Source: an uncultured Holophagaceae bacterium
GTDB lineage: Bacteria > Acidobacteriota > Holophagae > Holophagales > Holophagaceae
DNA length: 64,000 nucleotides
Assembly: GCA_903937385.1 (NCBI GenBank)
Contig: CAIZZF010000004.1
Location: 1-64,000, forward strand
Reading direction: 5' to 3'
In this document: in pieces, positions 46,040 to 54,964 of the stretch
Numbering within the stretch: position 1 is the stretch's first letter
Layout: every line of letters starts with the position of its first letter
The notes under the pieces: generated by a model
What the model saw: only the letters and a program-made list of their open reading frames with translations
Databases searched by the model: none
What the model was told of the DNA's origin: nothing
Made by a program: the position numbers and the translations under genes

Positions 46040-46720
46040 ATGCGCATCCTCGATCTCTCCCCGGACCAGCGCCCCCGCGAGCGCCTGCTGGCGGGCCTCG
46101 GCGAGAGCCTAGCCGACGCGGAGCTGCTGGCCCTCCTCTGGGGCACGGGACGCCGGGGCCAGAGCGCCGTTGAGCTGGCCCAGGGTCTCCTCGGTCGCAC
46201 CGGCGGACTGGCGGGCCTCCTGGCCCTGGGCCTCAGCGACTGGCTGGAGCAGCCGGGCCTCGGCCCCGCCAAGGCCGGCCAGCTGTGGGCGGCCCTGGAG
46301 CTGGTGCGGCGCGGCCAGCGCGGCGCCGAGCGCCCCCGCATCACCAGTCCCCGCGCCGCCGGCGACTACCTGCTGCCGCGCTGCCAGGGCTGGACCGAGG
46401 AGCGCTTCGGCCTGCTGGCCCTCAACACCAAAGGCGACCTGCTGGCCGAGCGCATCCTCAGCCAGGGCACCGCCACGGCCACGCTCATCAGCCCCCGTGA
46501 GTTCTTCCGCGAGGCCCTGCGCTACGGCGCCTCCACCGCCCTGGCCTACCACAACCACCCCAGCGGGGACCCCACGCCCAGCCGCGAGGACATCCAGCTC
46601 ACCCGCCGCCTGCAGGCCGCCGGCGAGTCCCTGGGTGTCCCCCTGGCGGACCACCTCATTCTCGGCCAGGACCGCTACCACAGCTTCCGCGCCGCCGAGG
46701 GCTGGGATGCGAGGGGCTGA
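46040..46720 (+). CDS. radC: RadC family JAB-type protein
   Basis: A 226-residue protein with an N-terminal helix-hairpin-helix-like part (LEQPGLGPAKAGQLWAA) and a C-terminal JAB/MPN metalloprotease fold: HNHPSGDPTPSRED carries the His-x-His and Asp of the JAMM motif. RadC proteins are widespread, and a link with competence has been suggested from induction during transformation; their activity is unproven. It lies just 11 bases after the pseudopilin pair. GGAGG precedes the ATG by five bases. A mobile-looking element begins at the base following its stop. Confidence 0.9.
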   Translation: MRILDLSPDQRPRERLLAGLGESLADAELLALLWGTGRRGQSAVELAQGLLGRTGGLAGLLALGLSDWLEQPGLGPAKAGQLWAALELVRRGQRGAERPRITSPRAAGDYLLPRCQGWTEERFGLLALNTKGDLLAERILSQGTATATLISPREFFREALRYGASTALAYHNHPSGDPTPSREDIQLTRRLQAAGESLGVPLADHLILGQDRYHSFRAAEGWDARG

Positions 46721-46853
46721 GAGGTTGTAACAAAACCCGACGTAGCCGCGATGAAGCCAGGCGGGATGCACCGCAAGGAGGCGGGCGTCGCGATGCCGCG
46801 TCACGCTCGCCCGGCACCCCTCGCGCGGCCCCGTGGGGTTTTGTTACCACCTC
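46721..46853. mobile_element. 133 bp MITE-like element after radC
   Basis: Ends GAGGTTGTAACAAAACCC (46721-46738) and GGGTTTTGTTACCACCTC (46836-46853) are inverted repeats with one mismatch. The interior is GC-rich and could fold extensively; it has no gene. The first base follows the RadC TGA directly. No obvious direct duplication was seen at the flanks. Confidence 0.6.
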
Positions 46854-46893
46854 TAAAATCCAGGTAGAGTCAACGGGCGAGGAGCCGACCCCG

Positions 46894-48114
46894 ATGCCAC
46901 TCACAACCTGGGCCACCGACTACGTTCACCTGGTGCTCGCCACCGGGCGCCACGACCCGAACTTCGTGGACGCCTACTACGGACCCCCCGCCTGGAAGGC
47001 CGCCGCCGAGGCCGGGGAGCCCCGGCCCCTGCCTGCTGTGCGGGCCGAGGCGGCACGGCTCCTCGAGGGCGTCGCGGCCGCCGAGGCGGGACCGGGCGAG
47101 GCCGTCCGCCGGGATTACCTGCGGGGCCAGCTCGGCGCCGTGGCGGCTCACCTCGCCCGGCTGGCGGGGCAGGCCTTCACCTTTGACGACGAGGCCGAGG
47201 CCCTGTACCAGGTGCGACCCCCAGTGACGCCGGAGGCCGACTTCGAGGCGGCCCTGGGCCGCCTCGACCAGCTGCTCGCGGGGCCTGGCCCCGTGCAGGA
47301 CCGCTACCAGCGGGCGCGGGAGCGAGTCATCGTGCCCACGGAGCGCGTGGACGCGGTGTTCCAGGCTGCCATCCACGAGGCCCGGGAGCGCACCCGCCAG
47401 CACGCCACGCTGCCCGCCTCGGACCACTTCCGCGTGGAATACGTGCGGGACAAGGCCTGGTCCGCCTACAACTGGTATCAGGGCGGCGGCAGCTCGGTGA
47501 TCCAGGTGAACCTGGACCTGCCCATCACCATCGACCGGGCCCTGGATCTGGCGGCCCACGAAGGCTACCCGGGGCATCATGTCTACAACGCCCTCCTGGA
47601 GCAGCGCTTCGCGCAGGAGCGCGGCTGGGTGGAGTTTACGGTCTATCCCCTGTTCTCGCCCCAGTCCCTCATCGCCGAGGGCACCGCCAACTTCGGCATC
47701 GAGGTGGCCTTTCCCGGCGTGGAGCGGCTGGCCTTCGAGCGGGACGTGCTCTTCCCCCTGGCGGGCCTCGATCCTCAGGACGCGGCGTTCTGGGCGCGGG
47801 TGCAGGCGGAGCTGAAGCTGCTGGCCTTCGCCGACAACGAGGCCGCCCGGGGCTACCTGGACGGCCATCTCGATCGGTCGCAGGCAGAGGCCTACCTCAT
47901 GCGCTACTCCCTGCGCACCGCAGCCCAGGCCGCGCAGCGCCTGCGCTTCATCGAGACCTACCGGAGCTACGTCATCAACTACAACCTGGGCGAGCAGCGG
48001 GTCCGCGACTGGGTGAACCACCAGGGCGGCACCGCCGACCAGCCGACGCGGCGCTGGGCGGTCTTCGTCGAGCTCATCTCCAGCCCGCGGCTGCCAAAGT
48101 CCCTGGGGTTCTAG
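46894..48114 (+). CDS. DUF885 family metallopeptidase-like protein
   Basis: A 406-residue protein. HEGYPGHHVYNALLE near residue 224 is the zinc-site signature of DUF885 proteins, with two His of HEGYPGHH and the downstream Glu in LIAEGTANFG as probable ligands. The family belongs to the gluzincin-type peptidases. There is no signal peptide, so it is likely cytoplasmic, shorter than the roughly 600-residue exported members. Its TAG stop shares CTAG (48111-48114) with the convergent gene's stop. Confidence 0.82.
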   Translation: MPLTTWATDYVHLVLATGRHDPNFVDAYYGPPAWKAAAEAGEPRPLPAVRAEAARLLEGVAAAEAGPGEAVRRDYLRGQLGAVAAHLARLAGQAFTFDDEAEALYQVRPPVTPEADFEAALGRLDQLLAGPGPVQDRYQRARERVIVPTERVDAVFQAAIHEARERTRQHATLPASDHFRVEYVRDKAWSAYNWYQGGGSSVIQVNLDLPITIDRALDLAAHEGYPGHHVYNALLEQRFAQERGWVEFTVYPLFSPQSLIAEGTANFGIEVAFPGVERLAFERDVLFPLAGLDPQDAAFWARVQAELKLLAFADNEAARGYLDGHLDRSQAEAYLMRYSLRTAAQAAQRLRFIETYRSYVINYNLGEQRVRDWVNHQGGTADQPTRRWAVFVELISSPRLPKSLGF

Positions 48115-49073
48115 GCCCGCCGCATCAGGGCCTGGGCCAGGGCCTCAACAAAGCGAGCGCCGCGGGACAGGCGGCCCATCTCGTCGGCCAGGGCCCGGGC
48201 AGCGGCCTCCTCGAGGCGAAGGGGCTCCGGCAGCCCGGCCGCAGCCCAGAAGCCGTAGCGACTGGCCAGCAGCTCGCTGGTCAGGCCCTCCACCAGCTCC
48301 GCGGCCAGGCGGTAGTCCGTGCGGGTCACCAGGCGGATCCAGTGGGAGGACAGCTTCGGCGTCACGAAGGGCACGCGCAGGAGGATGGGCCGCCGGCCCA
48401 TGAGGGCGGCGCTGCGCTGCAGGATCTCCACGCCCGACAGGGCCTCGGGACCCGGCAGGTCCCAGAGGTCGCTGCCCGTCAGGGGCAGGCGGGACGCACG
48501 CACCAGGGCGGCCACCACATCGTCCACGGCGACCGGTTCGCTGCGATGATCCAGCCAAGCCGGCAGCACCATGGCCGGCAGCCGGGCGGCCAGATCCCGC
48601 ACGATGGTCCAGGAAGCGCTCCCGGCGCCCACGATCATGCCCGCCCGCAGTTCCAGGCAGGGCACCTGCCCTGCCCGCAGGGCTTGACCCGTCTCGAGGC
48701 GAGCCCGGAGGTGCGCCGAGGGCGGGCCGGCAGGGGCGACCCCGCCCAGGTAGACGATGCGCTCCACCCCGGCGCGGGCCGCGGCCCTGGAGAACCGCTC
48801 CGCCGTGGCAAGCTCGCGCTCGACCCAGTCCGGGTGCAGCTCCCCCATGCCGTGGATCAGGTAGAAAGCCACCCGGCAGCCGTCCATGGCCCGGGCAAGG
48901 GCTTCGCCATCCTCTGCGTCGCCAGCCACCCAGTCCCGGTCCGGCGAGGTCCGCCGGGCCACCTCGGGGCGCCGCGTCAGACACCGCACCGCCCAGCCGT
49001 CCGCCCGCAGGGAAGAGAAGGCCCGGTTGCCGATGAATCCCGTCGCACCCGTGAGCAGCAGCTGTTCCGTCAT
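48111..49073 (-). CDS. NAD(P)H-binding atypical SDR protein
   Basis: A 320-residue protein with the extended/atypical SDR start LLLTGATGFIGNRAFSSL and YLGGVAP further on. It lacks a clear YxxxK motif and resembles NmrA/YbjT-like proteins that bind NAD(P)H or modify quinones. The start at 49073 places the TGATGFIG motif at residue 8. Its last 83 codons recur in a fragment at 54686-54945, so this locus was duplicated. No catalytic function is assigned. Confidence 0.83.
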   Translation of the reverse strand: MTEQLLLTGATGFIGNRAFSSLRADGWAVRCLTRRPEVARRTSPDRDWVAGDAEDGEALARAMDGCRVAFYLIHGMGELHPDWVERELATAERFSRAAARAGVERIVYLGGVAPAGPPSAHLRARLETGQALRAGQVPCLELRAGMIVGAGSASWTIVRDLAARLPAMVLPAWLDHRSEPVAVDDVVAALVRASRLPLTGSDLWDLPGPEALSGVEILQRSAALMGRRPILLRVPFVTPKLSSHWIRLVTRTDYRLAAELVEGLTSELLASRYGFWAAAGLPEPLRLEEAAARALADEMGRLSRGARFVEALAQALMRRA

Positions 49074-49171
49074 AGGCTCCAGGCTGCCCGGGTGGCCGGT
49101 CGGACGCCAGGGTTTAAACACTCAGCACCCAAGCGACCCGACCCCGCCTACAGCAAGGCTAAGGAGCGGCC

Positions 49172-49237
49172 ATGGCCAACGCCATCTATGACGCCCTGGG
49201 GGACCACCTGCAGCAGCTGCCTAGGATCCCCGAGTGA
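49172..49237 (+). pseudogene. Tiny or broken ORF MANAIYDALGDHLQQLPRIPE
   Basis: An ATG with AAGGAG five bases upstream opens a 21-codon frame ended by TGA at 49235. Beyond that stop the same frame continues sensibly for about 25 codons (IRKALGNRPQGGFSLPP), so a Trp-to-stop change in a small gene is possible. Nothing is recognised. It may instead be a true short peptide or chance. Confidence 0.3.
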
Positions 49238-49341
49238 ATCCGCAAGGCGCTGGGGAACCGTCCACAGGGGGGATTCTCACTCCCACCGGAAAACAGTTCT
49301 CTGAATGACTGCGAAGCAGCGACCAGAGGCCGTGCTCACCG

Positions 49342-49671
49342 TCAATCGAGGATGAACAGCTTGGCGCCCACAGGCGTGGAGGAGCGGTGCGGCTCGGCGT
49401 TGTCTGCGACCTGGTAGCTCATGCCAGGCCTGAGCAGGAACGTGCGACCGTCCTTGAGTTCCGTGTGCAGTTCCCCTTCCAGACAGAGCAGGATGTGGCC
49501 CTTGCCACACCAGTGATCCGCGACGTAGCCGGGGCTGTAGTCCACCATCCGGACCCGGATCGCATCGAAGTGGCAGGTGCGCCAGGTGGCCACCCCGGCC
49601 TCGCCGCTGTGGCGGGTGGGCTCGACCGAGGACCAGTCCGTGGTTCCGAAGGGGATGCCAGTCATGTCCAC
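49342..49671 (-). CDS. DHCW-motif cupin protein
   Basis: A 109-residue cupin-fold protein. VADHWCGKGHILLCLEG contains the DHWC motif after which such proteins are named, with Asp, His and Cys near the metal site, and PHRSSTP supplies a further His. No reaction is established for the family. AAGGAG is placed nine bases before the ATG. The first codons recur in the fused fragment at 54940-54964, which shows that this locus was once duplicated. Confidence 0.85.
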   Translation of the reverse strand: MDMTGIPFGTTDWSSVEPTRHSGEAGVATWRTCHFDAIRVRMVDYSPGYVADHWCGKGHILLCLEGELHTELKDGRTFLLRPGMSYQVADNAEPHRSSTPVGAKLFILD

Positions 49672-49673
49672 GA

Positions 49674-49943
49674 AGGTCTCCTTGGGGAACTAGCGGCAGA
49701 TCGTTTCCCTCTGCAGAAAAAATGATTGAATGTTTTTTCATACAAATGGGCATTTGTTGCTTGATTTTATAATGTCCGGCGCAAAGAATCGTCCTGCGAA
49801 CTCAATAGCTCATTTTGACCCCTTTTCCCCCTTGTTGGTCCGGCGTCCGAGAAGGGGTGGCTTGGTAACAGGCAGGTAGCCCATCTCTACGCCAGCCAAC
49901 CGTCACCTCCACTCAAGGTGACCCCCTGCGCAGGAGGGACGTG
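49674..49943 (+). promoter_or_regulatory. AT-rich leader of the lipase/patatin module
   Basis: The spacer before the hydrolase gene has a perfect -10 hexamer TATAAT at 49768-49773 in an AT-rich stretch that contrasts with the GC-rich genome. No matching -35 hexamer was found at 16-18 bases. No gene is seen. It probably carries the module's promoter. Confidence 0.45.
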
Positions 49944-50933
49944 ATGCATGTCGTCTTCCTCGTCCACGGCATAGGCAAGCACCCTGCCGGTTGGAGTGAA
50001 CCCATCACGACCTTCCTGAAAGAGCGTTATGCGTCCACTGCCGGGAAACCCCTCAAGGAGGATGTCGCCCAGTTCGTGGAGATCACCTACGACGAGGTTT
50101 TCACAGGGTGGCTGAACCGCTGGGCCGAAGCGGGCAAAGACTTGGCCACCTTTTCCGAGGTGGCCTCGGTGGCAGGCTTCCTCAGCAAATTGAGTCAGGA
50201 TGATCCGCTCTACACCCATCTTGCCGATGTGGTCCTGTTCACCTTCTTCCCGCAGATCAGGAGGGAAGTGATCACCTCGGTTCGCACCCAGATGGTCAAT
50301 GCCTTCGCGGGGGATCTCACCTCACAGCTCTCAATCCTGGCTCACAGCCTGGGCACTTCCGTGGCCCACCAAACGGTGGCGAGTTTGAATGACGAGACCC
50401 TGGGGGGCAGCTACCCGCCGAGTCTGCTCAGCTTCGCCAACCTCATCATGGTAGCCAACGTCAGCCGGGTCCTCACGCTGCCTCATCACAACTCGCTCTA
50501 TGAAACGCTGGTGCGGCCAAGCGCTGGTTCCTACTGCGCGAACTACTGGTCCATCCATCACGCGTTGGATGTCCTCACCATGCCCTGGCCCTTCCATCCT
50601 CCCCCCGAGGGCTGGGCGGTTGATCCAGCCACCTACAGAGACACGGAGGTGAAGCACTACGAGAAGGATCCCAATGTTCACGACTTCCTGAACTACCTCA
50701 AGAACCCTAGGATCCACCTCCCACTGCTGGCTCGGATCGCAGGCGTGAGGATGACGGTTCCCGACCTGGAAGCGGCCGTTGCTGCCTATGATCAAGGCCA
50801 CCAGCTGGACGACCTCATCCGAGGCCATCTGGATCCCTACCTGAAGAAGGCCTCCGACCTGGACCAGGGTGAGCTCAAGGACATCCTTGAGCTCATGAAG
50901 TCGTTCCTGGGGGCCTGCGGGGTGAAGCCATGA
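49944..50933 (+). CDS. Alpha/beta-hydrolase (lipase-like) of the patatin module
   Basis: A 329-residue serine hydrolase-like protein. VVFLVHGIGKH at the very start carries the oxyanion HG motif, and Ser135 sits in LAHSLGTSVA, a variant of GxSxG with Ala first. A His late in the protein would complete the triad but cannot be fixed. There is no signal peptide. The C-terminal part is helical. ATG 49944 lies six bases after AGGAGG and is preferred to GTG 49941. The next gene overlaps by four bases (ATGA), so they form an operon with the patatin gene. Confidence 0.78.
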   Translation: MHVVFLVHGIGKHPAGWSEPITTFLKERYASTAGKPLKEDVAQFVEITYDEVFTGWLNRWAEAGKDLATFSEVASVAGFLSKLSQDDPLYTHLADVVLFTFFPQIRREVITSVRTQMVNAFAGDLTSQLSILAHSLGTSVAHQTVASLNDETLGGSYPPSLLSFANLIMVANVSRVLTLPHHNSLYETLVRPSAGSYCANYWSIHHALDVLTMPWPFHPPPEGWAVDPATYRDTEVKHYEKDPNVHDFLNYLKNPRIHLPLLARIAGVRMTVPDLEAAVAAYDQGHQLDDLIRGHLDPYLKKASDLDQGELKDILELMKSFLGACGVKP

Positions 50934-51991
50934 GGGGCCGATCGGTCACGGAGCTCCTCCGAAGCCACCTCCGGGTCCTGCAGATCCTGGGGGCGTTCCT
51001 GGGCTCACCCCTCCTTCACGCCGGGGCTCCAGCTCCCAAGGTGGTGCTGGCGGCCCCGTGTCCCGAGCCCAAGGAGGTGACCGGGTATTACAGCCTCCTG
51101 GGGATCCAGGGGGACCTGTCGAATCCGGAAGTGGGGCTGCTCGCCCTCCGGCTCATCGCCACCGAATGCCACCTGGACACTCACGGGAAGAACGAACCCC
51201 TTCAAAAACTGCTCCAGGAGCTGGGCCCAGCGCTGAGCCATGCCGAGGGTCTCCGGGAGGGTGCCTCCTTTTTCGCAAACCACCGGGATTGGCCAGACTT
51301 CTTCAAGGGGTTTCTTCAACCGCCCCTCGCCAGGCCCGATGAAACGGGCGCACCCAGCGACCACTATTTTGCGGGGACCACCAACGAGGTGGTCATCGCG
51401 GACCCCTCGAGGCCCAGTGCAAGCCAGGCGGCCTTCCTTCTCCGCTGGCAGGCGACCCAGGGCGTGCTCTGTGCCCTGACGAACAACCAGGTCCAGACCC
51501 TGCGCAGCAGTCAGGAGGTCTTCAACGCCCGGCTGACCTTCATCCGTGAAAAGGGCTACCTCCAATACCCCTGGGAAGTGGCCCTCAACCGCGGTGGTGA
51601 CCAGCAGAGCTACCTGGTTCTGGCGCATCCCAGCCTGGCGTTCACCTTGGGTCCGGTGGAAGGGAAGACCTTCCGACAGCTCCGCGAGGCCGCCAGTACT
51701 TCCATCCAACCCACCCTGAATGTGTCCCTCTTCGGCTTCATCCGCTACCCCTTGGAAAAGTCGGCGGAGGGGCGTTACACCGATTCGTACACGCGATATT
51801 GGGGCATCACCTTCGGCATCATGACCGGTCCCAGTGCGGCCAGCCACCCCAGGTGGGGCCCCACCATCGAGCTCCATTACAAGGCCACCTCTTTGGGTTT
51901 CAGCCGCCATGACACCCCAGCGGGGCCCAAGCAGAACTACCTGTTTACGACCCTCAACCTGGCCAAGTATTTAAAGCTCCCGCCGCCATGA
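50930..51991 (+). CDS. Exported protein of unknown function in the patatin module
   Basis: A 353-residue protein with a signal-like N terminus (LLRSHLRVLQILGAFLGSPLLHAGA) that should send it to the envelope. No known domain is recognised. The last 90 residues (SLFGFIRYPLEK, then YWGITFGIMTG, then IELHYKATSLGFS, with ending LNLAKYLKL) alternate polar and hydrophobic residues as outer-membrane beta-strands do. It is translationally coupled to the hydrolase and lies 94 bases before the patatin gene. It may be a surface partner or substrate-access protein. Base composition is less GC-rich than in core genes. Confidence 0.65.
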   Translation: MRGRSVTELLRSHLRVLQILGAFLGSPLLHAGAPAPKVVLAAPCPEPKEVTGYYSLLGIQGDLSNPEVGLLALRLIATECHLDTHGKNEPLQKLLQELGPALSHAEGLREGASFFANHRDWPDFFKGFLQPPLARPDETGAPSDHYFAGTTNEVVIADPSRPSASQAAFLLRWQATQGVLCALTNNQVQTLRSSQEVFNARLTFIREKGYLQYPWEVALNRGGDQQSYLVLAHPSLAFTLGPVEGKTFRQLREAASTSIQPTLNVSLFGFIRYPLEKSAEGRYTDSYTRYWGITFGIMTGPSAASHPRWGPTIELHYKATSLGFSRHDTPAGPKQNYLFTTLNLAKYLKLPPP

Positions 51992-52085
51992 GATGGACCC
52001 CACGACCGGTGACCCGAGCTGCCTCCACCGGTTGAAGGTCTTTCTCCTCAAGGACTCGATTCCACCTCCTCCCTAGGGGTCGCAC

Positions 52086-54689
52086 ATGAGATACCACCCA
52101 CTCCCACCCGACCGGATGCCTGGAGAGCTTGCACAAAGCGAAGCAGACATGATCAAGATCCGCCGCGAGAAAGCGGGCGTTCCGCCTCCTCATCCAAGGG
52201 TGGGATTGGCGCTATCCGGGGGAGGGATTCGCAGCGCGACGTTTTCCCTGGGTGTCCTCCAGGGCTTGGCCCAGCTGAAGCTGCTGAAAAATGTGGACTA
52301 CCTCAGCACGGTCAGCGGAGGAGGCTATACGGGCTCCTTCCTGGGCGGGCTTTTCTGCCGAAAGGGGCCTTCAGAACCCAGCGCTGCCGAGGTCGAGGCT
52401 CAGCTTGGAAGCGCCAACAGGTCAGCGGGTCCCGTCGCAAGCGCCTTTGCCTGGCTACGAGACAATGGGCGCTATCTGACCCCCGGTGGCAGTGGCGACA
52501 GCCTGCTGATGGTGGGCACGGTCCTGAGAAACTGGGTGGCGGTCCAGGTGGTGCTTGGGCTCGTGTTCCTGGCGGGATGCATGGCCCTCGATGGCCTCTT
52601 CCGAGCCGTGACGGGAGGGTTGCCCGAGAGGCTCGTCCAAGGAGGTCTCTATCTCAGTTCGTGGTTCGCACTGGCTCTTGCGGTGCTGGTCTCGGGCGGT
52701 CTGGTGATCGGCTGGGCCCACTGGCTGGTGGACCAGAGCCCTGTCCAGGGACGCAAGGGGATGATTGCTCGCCCAAAATGGGTCCTGATCTTCGCCTTGA
52801 TGGGCGTGGCGGTCCTTCTCGCCATGGGCGCCACCTATCAAACCCTGAATCCGAAGGAGTGGCGTTCCGGTCTCGAGTTCCTGCTGGGTGCGGGAGGCCT
52901 GGCGCTGCTGATCTCCTGGGTGGCCTCGCACAAGGGCCCCGCCGAGGCTCGACGTTTGCTGTCCCGAGCCCTCCGGATGGTCCTCCTCGCCTCACTGGCC
53001 CTGGCCGTCGTGGCCCTGGTGGATAGCGTCGGCTGGGCGATCTGGAAGTCCTGGTTCAAGGAAAGTGACTCGAGCGGTGCCGGAGGGAAGCTCCTTCCGG
53101 CCGTCTGGCGCTGGCTTGAGCAGACGGCCCTGGCCCTCATCAGCCCAAAGGGAATCCCATTGCTGGTCCTCTCCTTTGCGGTCTCGTTCCAGGAGAAACT
53201 CACCAAACTCCTGGGCTCCAAAGGGAGTGACGGCGTGCCCCAAGCCATGGGCAAGGTCCTGGGCAAGGCGCTGGTGGGCCTGCTTGCCATGGGCGTCGCG
53301 GTACTGTGGCTGGGCGTCTTCTCCGCCTTGGCGCATCGCTTGACGTTTGGCCCCGTTCCCTCTGCGGGTTGGACAAGGGTCGCCCTGCCGTCAGCCCAGG
53401 AATGGCTGCTCGCCTTTGCCGCGCTCCTCCTCCTGAACGTCCTGCTGGGTAGGGTGATCGGCTTCCTGAACCTCAGTACGCTCGGCCCCTTCTATACCTC
53501 CGCGATCACCCGGGCCTACCTGGGAGCGAGCAACAAGGAACGGCGCGAAGGCGACGTGTCACCAGATCGGCGCGAATCGGATGACATCCCATGGGAGGAC
53601 TACAAGCCATGGCTGCGCGGCGGCCCCCTCCACCTCATCAATGTCACCCTGAACGAAACGACGGGAGGACGCAGCCAGGTAACCCAGAAGGACCGGAAGG
53701 GCTTGGGACTCGCGGTGGGACCGGCAGGCCTCAGCCTCGGGATTCAGCACCATGCCCTCCAGGAAGCCCCGGAGCCCACCCAGCAGAGGCTGGCTCCTCT
53801 GAACAGCTTCCATGCCTTCTCGGGATCGCTGGCGCAGGACAAGCCGATCTTCAGGCCTGAAGCGCTGACGGTCGGACAATGGGTGGGGGTGAGTGGCGCG
53901 GCCTTCACCACCGGGCTGGGCTCCCGCACCAACCTCTCCTTGAGCATCCTGCTGGGCTTCCTGAATGTCAGACTCGGCTACTGGTGGTGGACGGGGCTGG
54001 CCCCTTCCCGGCGAACGGTCACCCGGCAGGGGAAGGAGACCCCGGCCGTTTCCAGGCTGGATCGCCTCCGCTTGGCTTTCGAGGCCGCTGTCCCCGTGCA
54101 TGCCCATCTGCTGGGGGAGTGGTTCGCACGGTTTCCAGGGACTGCGAGTCGACACTGGTACCTCTCGGACGGGGGGCACTATGAGAACACCGGCCTCCTC
54201 GAGCTGATCCGCAGGCAGCTGCCTCTGATCATCGGGTGCGATAACGGTCAGGATCCGGAGCGCAAACTCGGCGATCTGTCCAACCTGGTGGCAAAAGCCA
54301 GGGTGGACCTCGGGGTGGAGATCACCTACCTCGATCAGGCGGGATTGGATCGGGTCCTGGGCGCGAAGCACAGTCCGGCCTTCGGCTCCGTCGAGGCGCT
54401 GGTGGACCCGAAGGCGCCGGCCCTCGCAGCCCTGGCAGAGCTGCACTACCCAGGCCAGGCGCAACCCGGGATGCTCGTGATCCTGAAACCCACCCTGGGA
54501 TCGGGCCTGCCCCTGGATCTCCTGGCCTACGCAGAGTCGAATCCGGAATTCCCCCAGCAGACCACCATGGATCAGTTCTTCGACGAGACCCAGTGGGAGG
54601 CCTACCGGGCACTGGGGCAGGTCATCGTTCAGGAAACCATCGGCCGCCATCCCGAGTTGTTTGCCCCAACGGGGCCGGCTCATCCCTAG
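52086..54689 (+). CDS. Membrane patatin-like phospholipase with catalytic halves split by helices
   Basis: An 867-residue protein. The patatin start is at residues 40-56 (ALSGGGIRSATFSLGVLQG, oxyanion loop) with the nucleophile Ser77 in STVSGGGYTG, and the catalytic Asp is about residue 695 in YLSDGGHYENTG. Between them lie about eight transmembrane helices (for example VVLGLVFLAGCMALDGLF, ALALAVLVSGGLVIGWAHWL), so the catalytic domain is interrupted by a membrane region of several hundred residues. Related large membrane patatins exist; this would be a phospholipase A of the inner membrane. It is last in the module and its TAG shares CTAG with the duplicated fragment. Confidence 0.82.
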   Translation: MRYHPLPPDRMPGELAQSEADMIKIRREKAGVPPPHPRVGLALSGGGIRSATFSLGVLQGLAQLKLLKNVDYLSTVSGGGYTGSFLGGLFCRKGPSEPSAAEVEAQLGSANRSAGPVASAFAWLRDNGRYLTPGGSGDSLLMVGTVLRNWVAVQVVLGLVFLAGCMALDGLFRAVTGGLPERLVQGGLYLSSWFALALAVLVSGGLVIGWAHWLVDQSPVQGRKGMIARPKWVLIFALMGVAVLLAMGATYQTLNPKEWRSGLEFLLGAGGLALLISWVASHKGPAEARRLLSRALRMVLLASLALAVVALVDSVGWAIWKSWFKESDSSGAGGKLLPAVWRWLEQTALALISPKGIPLLVLSFAVSFQEKLTKLLGSKGSDGVPQAMGKVLGKALVGLLAMGVAVLWLGVFSALAHRLTFGPVPSAGWTRVALPSAQEWLLAFAALLLLNVLLGRVIGFLNLSTLGPFYTSAITRAYLGASNKERREGDVSPDRRESDDIPWEDYKPWLRGGPLHLINVTLNETTGGRSQVTQKDRKGLGLAVGPAGLSLGIQHHALQEAPEPTQQRLAPLNSFHAFSGSLAQDKPIFRPEALTVGQWVGVSGAAFTTGLGSRTNLSLSILLGFLNVRLGYWWWTGLAPSRRTVTRQGKETPAVSRLDRLRLAFEAAVPVHAHLLGEWFARFPGTASRHWYLSDGGHYENTGLLELIRRQLPLIIGCDNGQDPERKLGDLSNLVAKARVDLGVEITYLDQAGLDRVLGAKHSPAFGSVEALVDPKAPALAALAELHYPGQAQPGMLVILKPTLGSGLPLDLLAYAESNPEFPQQTTMDQFFDETQWEAYRALGQVIVQETIGRHPELFAPTGPAHP

Positions 54690-54964
54690 GCACGCCGCAT
54701 CAGGGCGCCCGCCAGGGCCTCCATGAGCTGAGCGCCGCGGGACAGGCAGCCCCCCTCGTCGGCCAGGCCCCGGGCAGCGGCAGCCTCGAGGTGAGCGGGC
54801 TCCGGCAGCCCGGCCGCAGCCCAGAAGCCGTAGCGGCTGGCCAGCAGCTCGCTGGTCAGGCCCTCCACCAGCTCCGCGGCGAGGCGGTAGTCCGTGCGGG
54901 TCACCAGGTGGATCCAGTGCGAGGACAGCTTCGGCGTGACGAAGGAGATGCTCGTCATTTCCAC
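54686..54964 (-). pseudogene. Duplicated 3' fragment of the SDR gene fused to a cupin gene start
   Basis: The 92-codon frame starts MEMTSIS, matching the first codons of the DHCW cupin (MDMTGIP), then jumps at a shared TTCG into the last 83 codons of the 48111-49073 gene (VTPKLSSHWI...MRRA) at roughly 85 percent amino acid identity. It thus looks like a second copy of the 48111-49690 locus from which about 1.3 kb was deleted. The fused frame is open, but a functional protein is unlikely. Confidence 0.8.
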
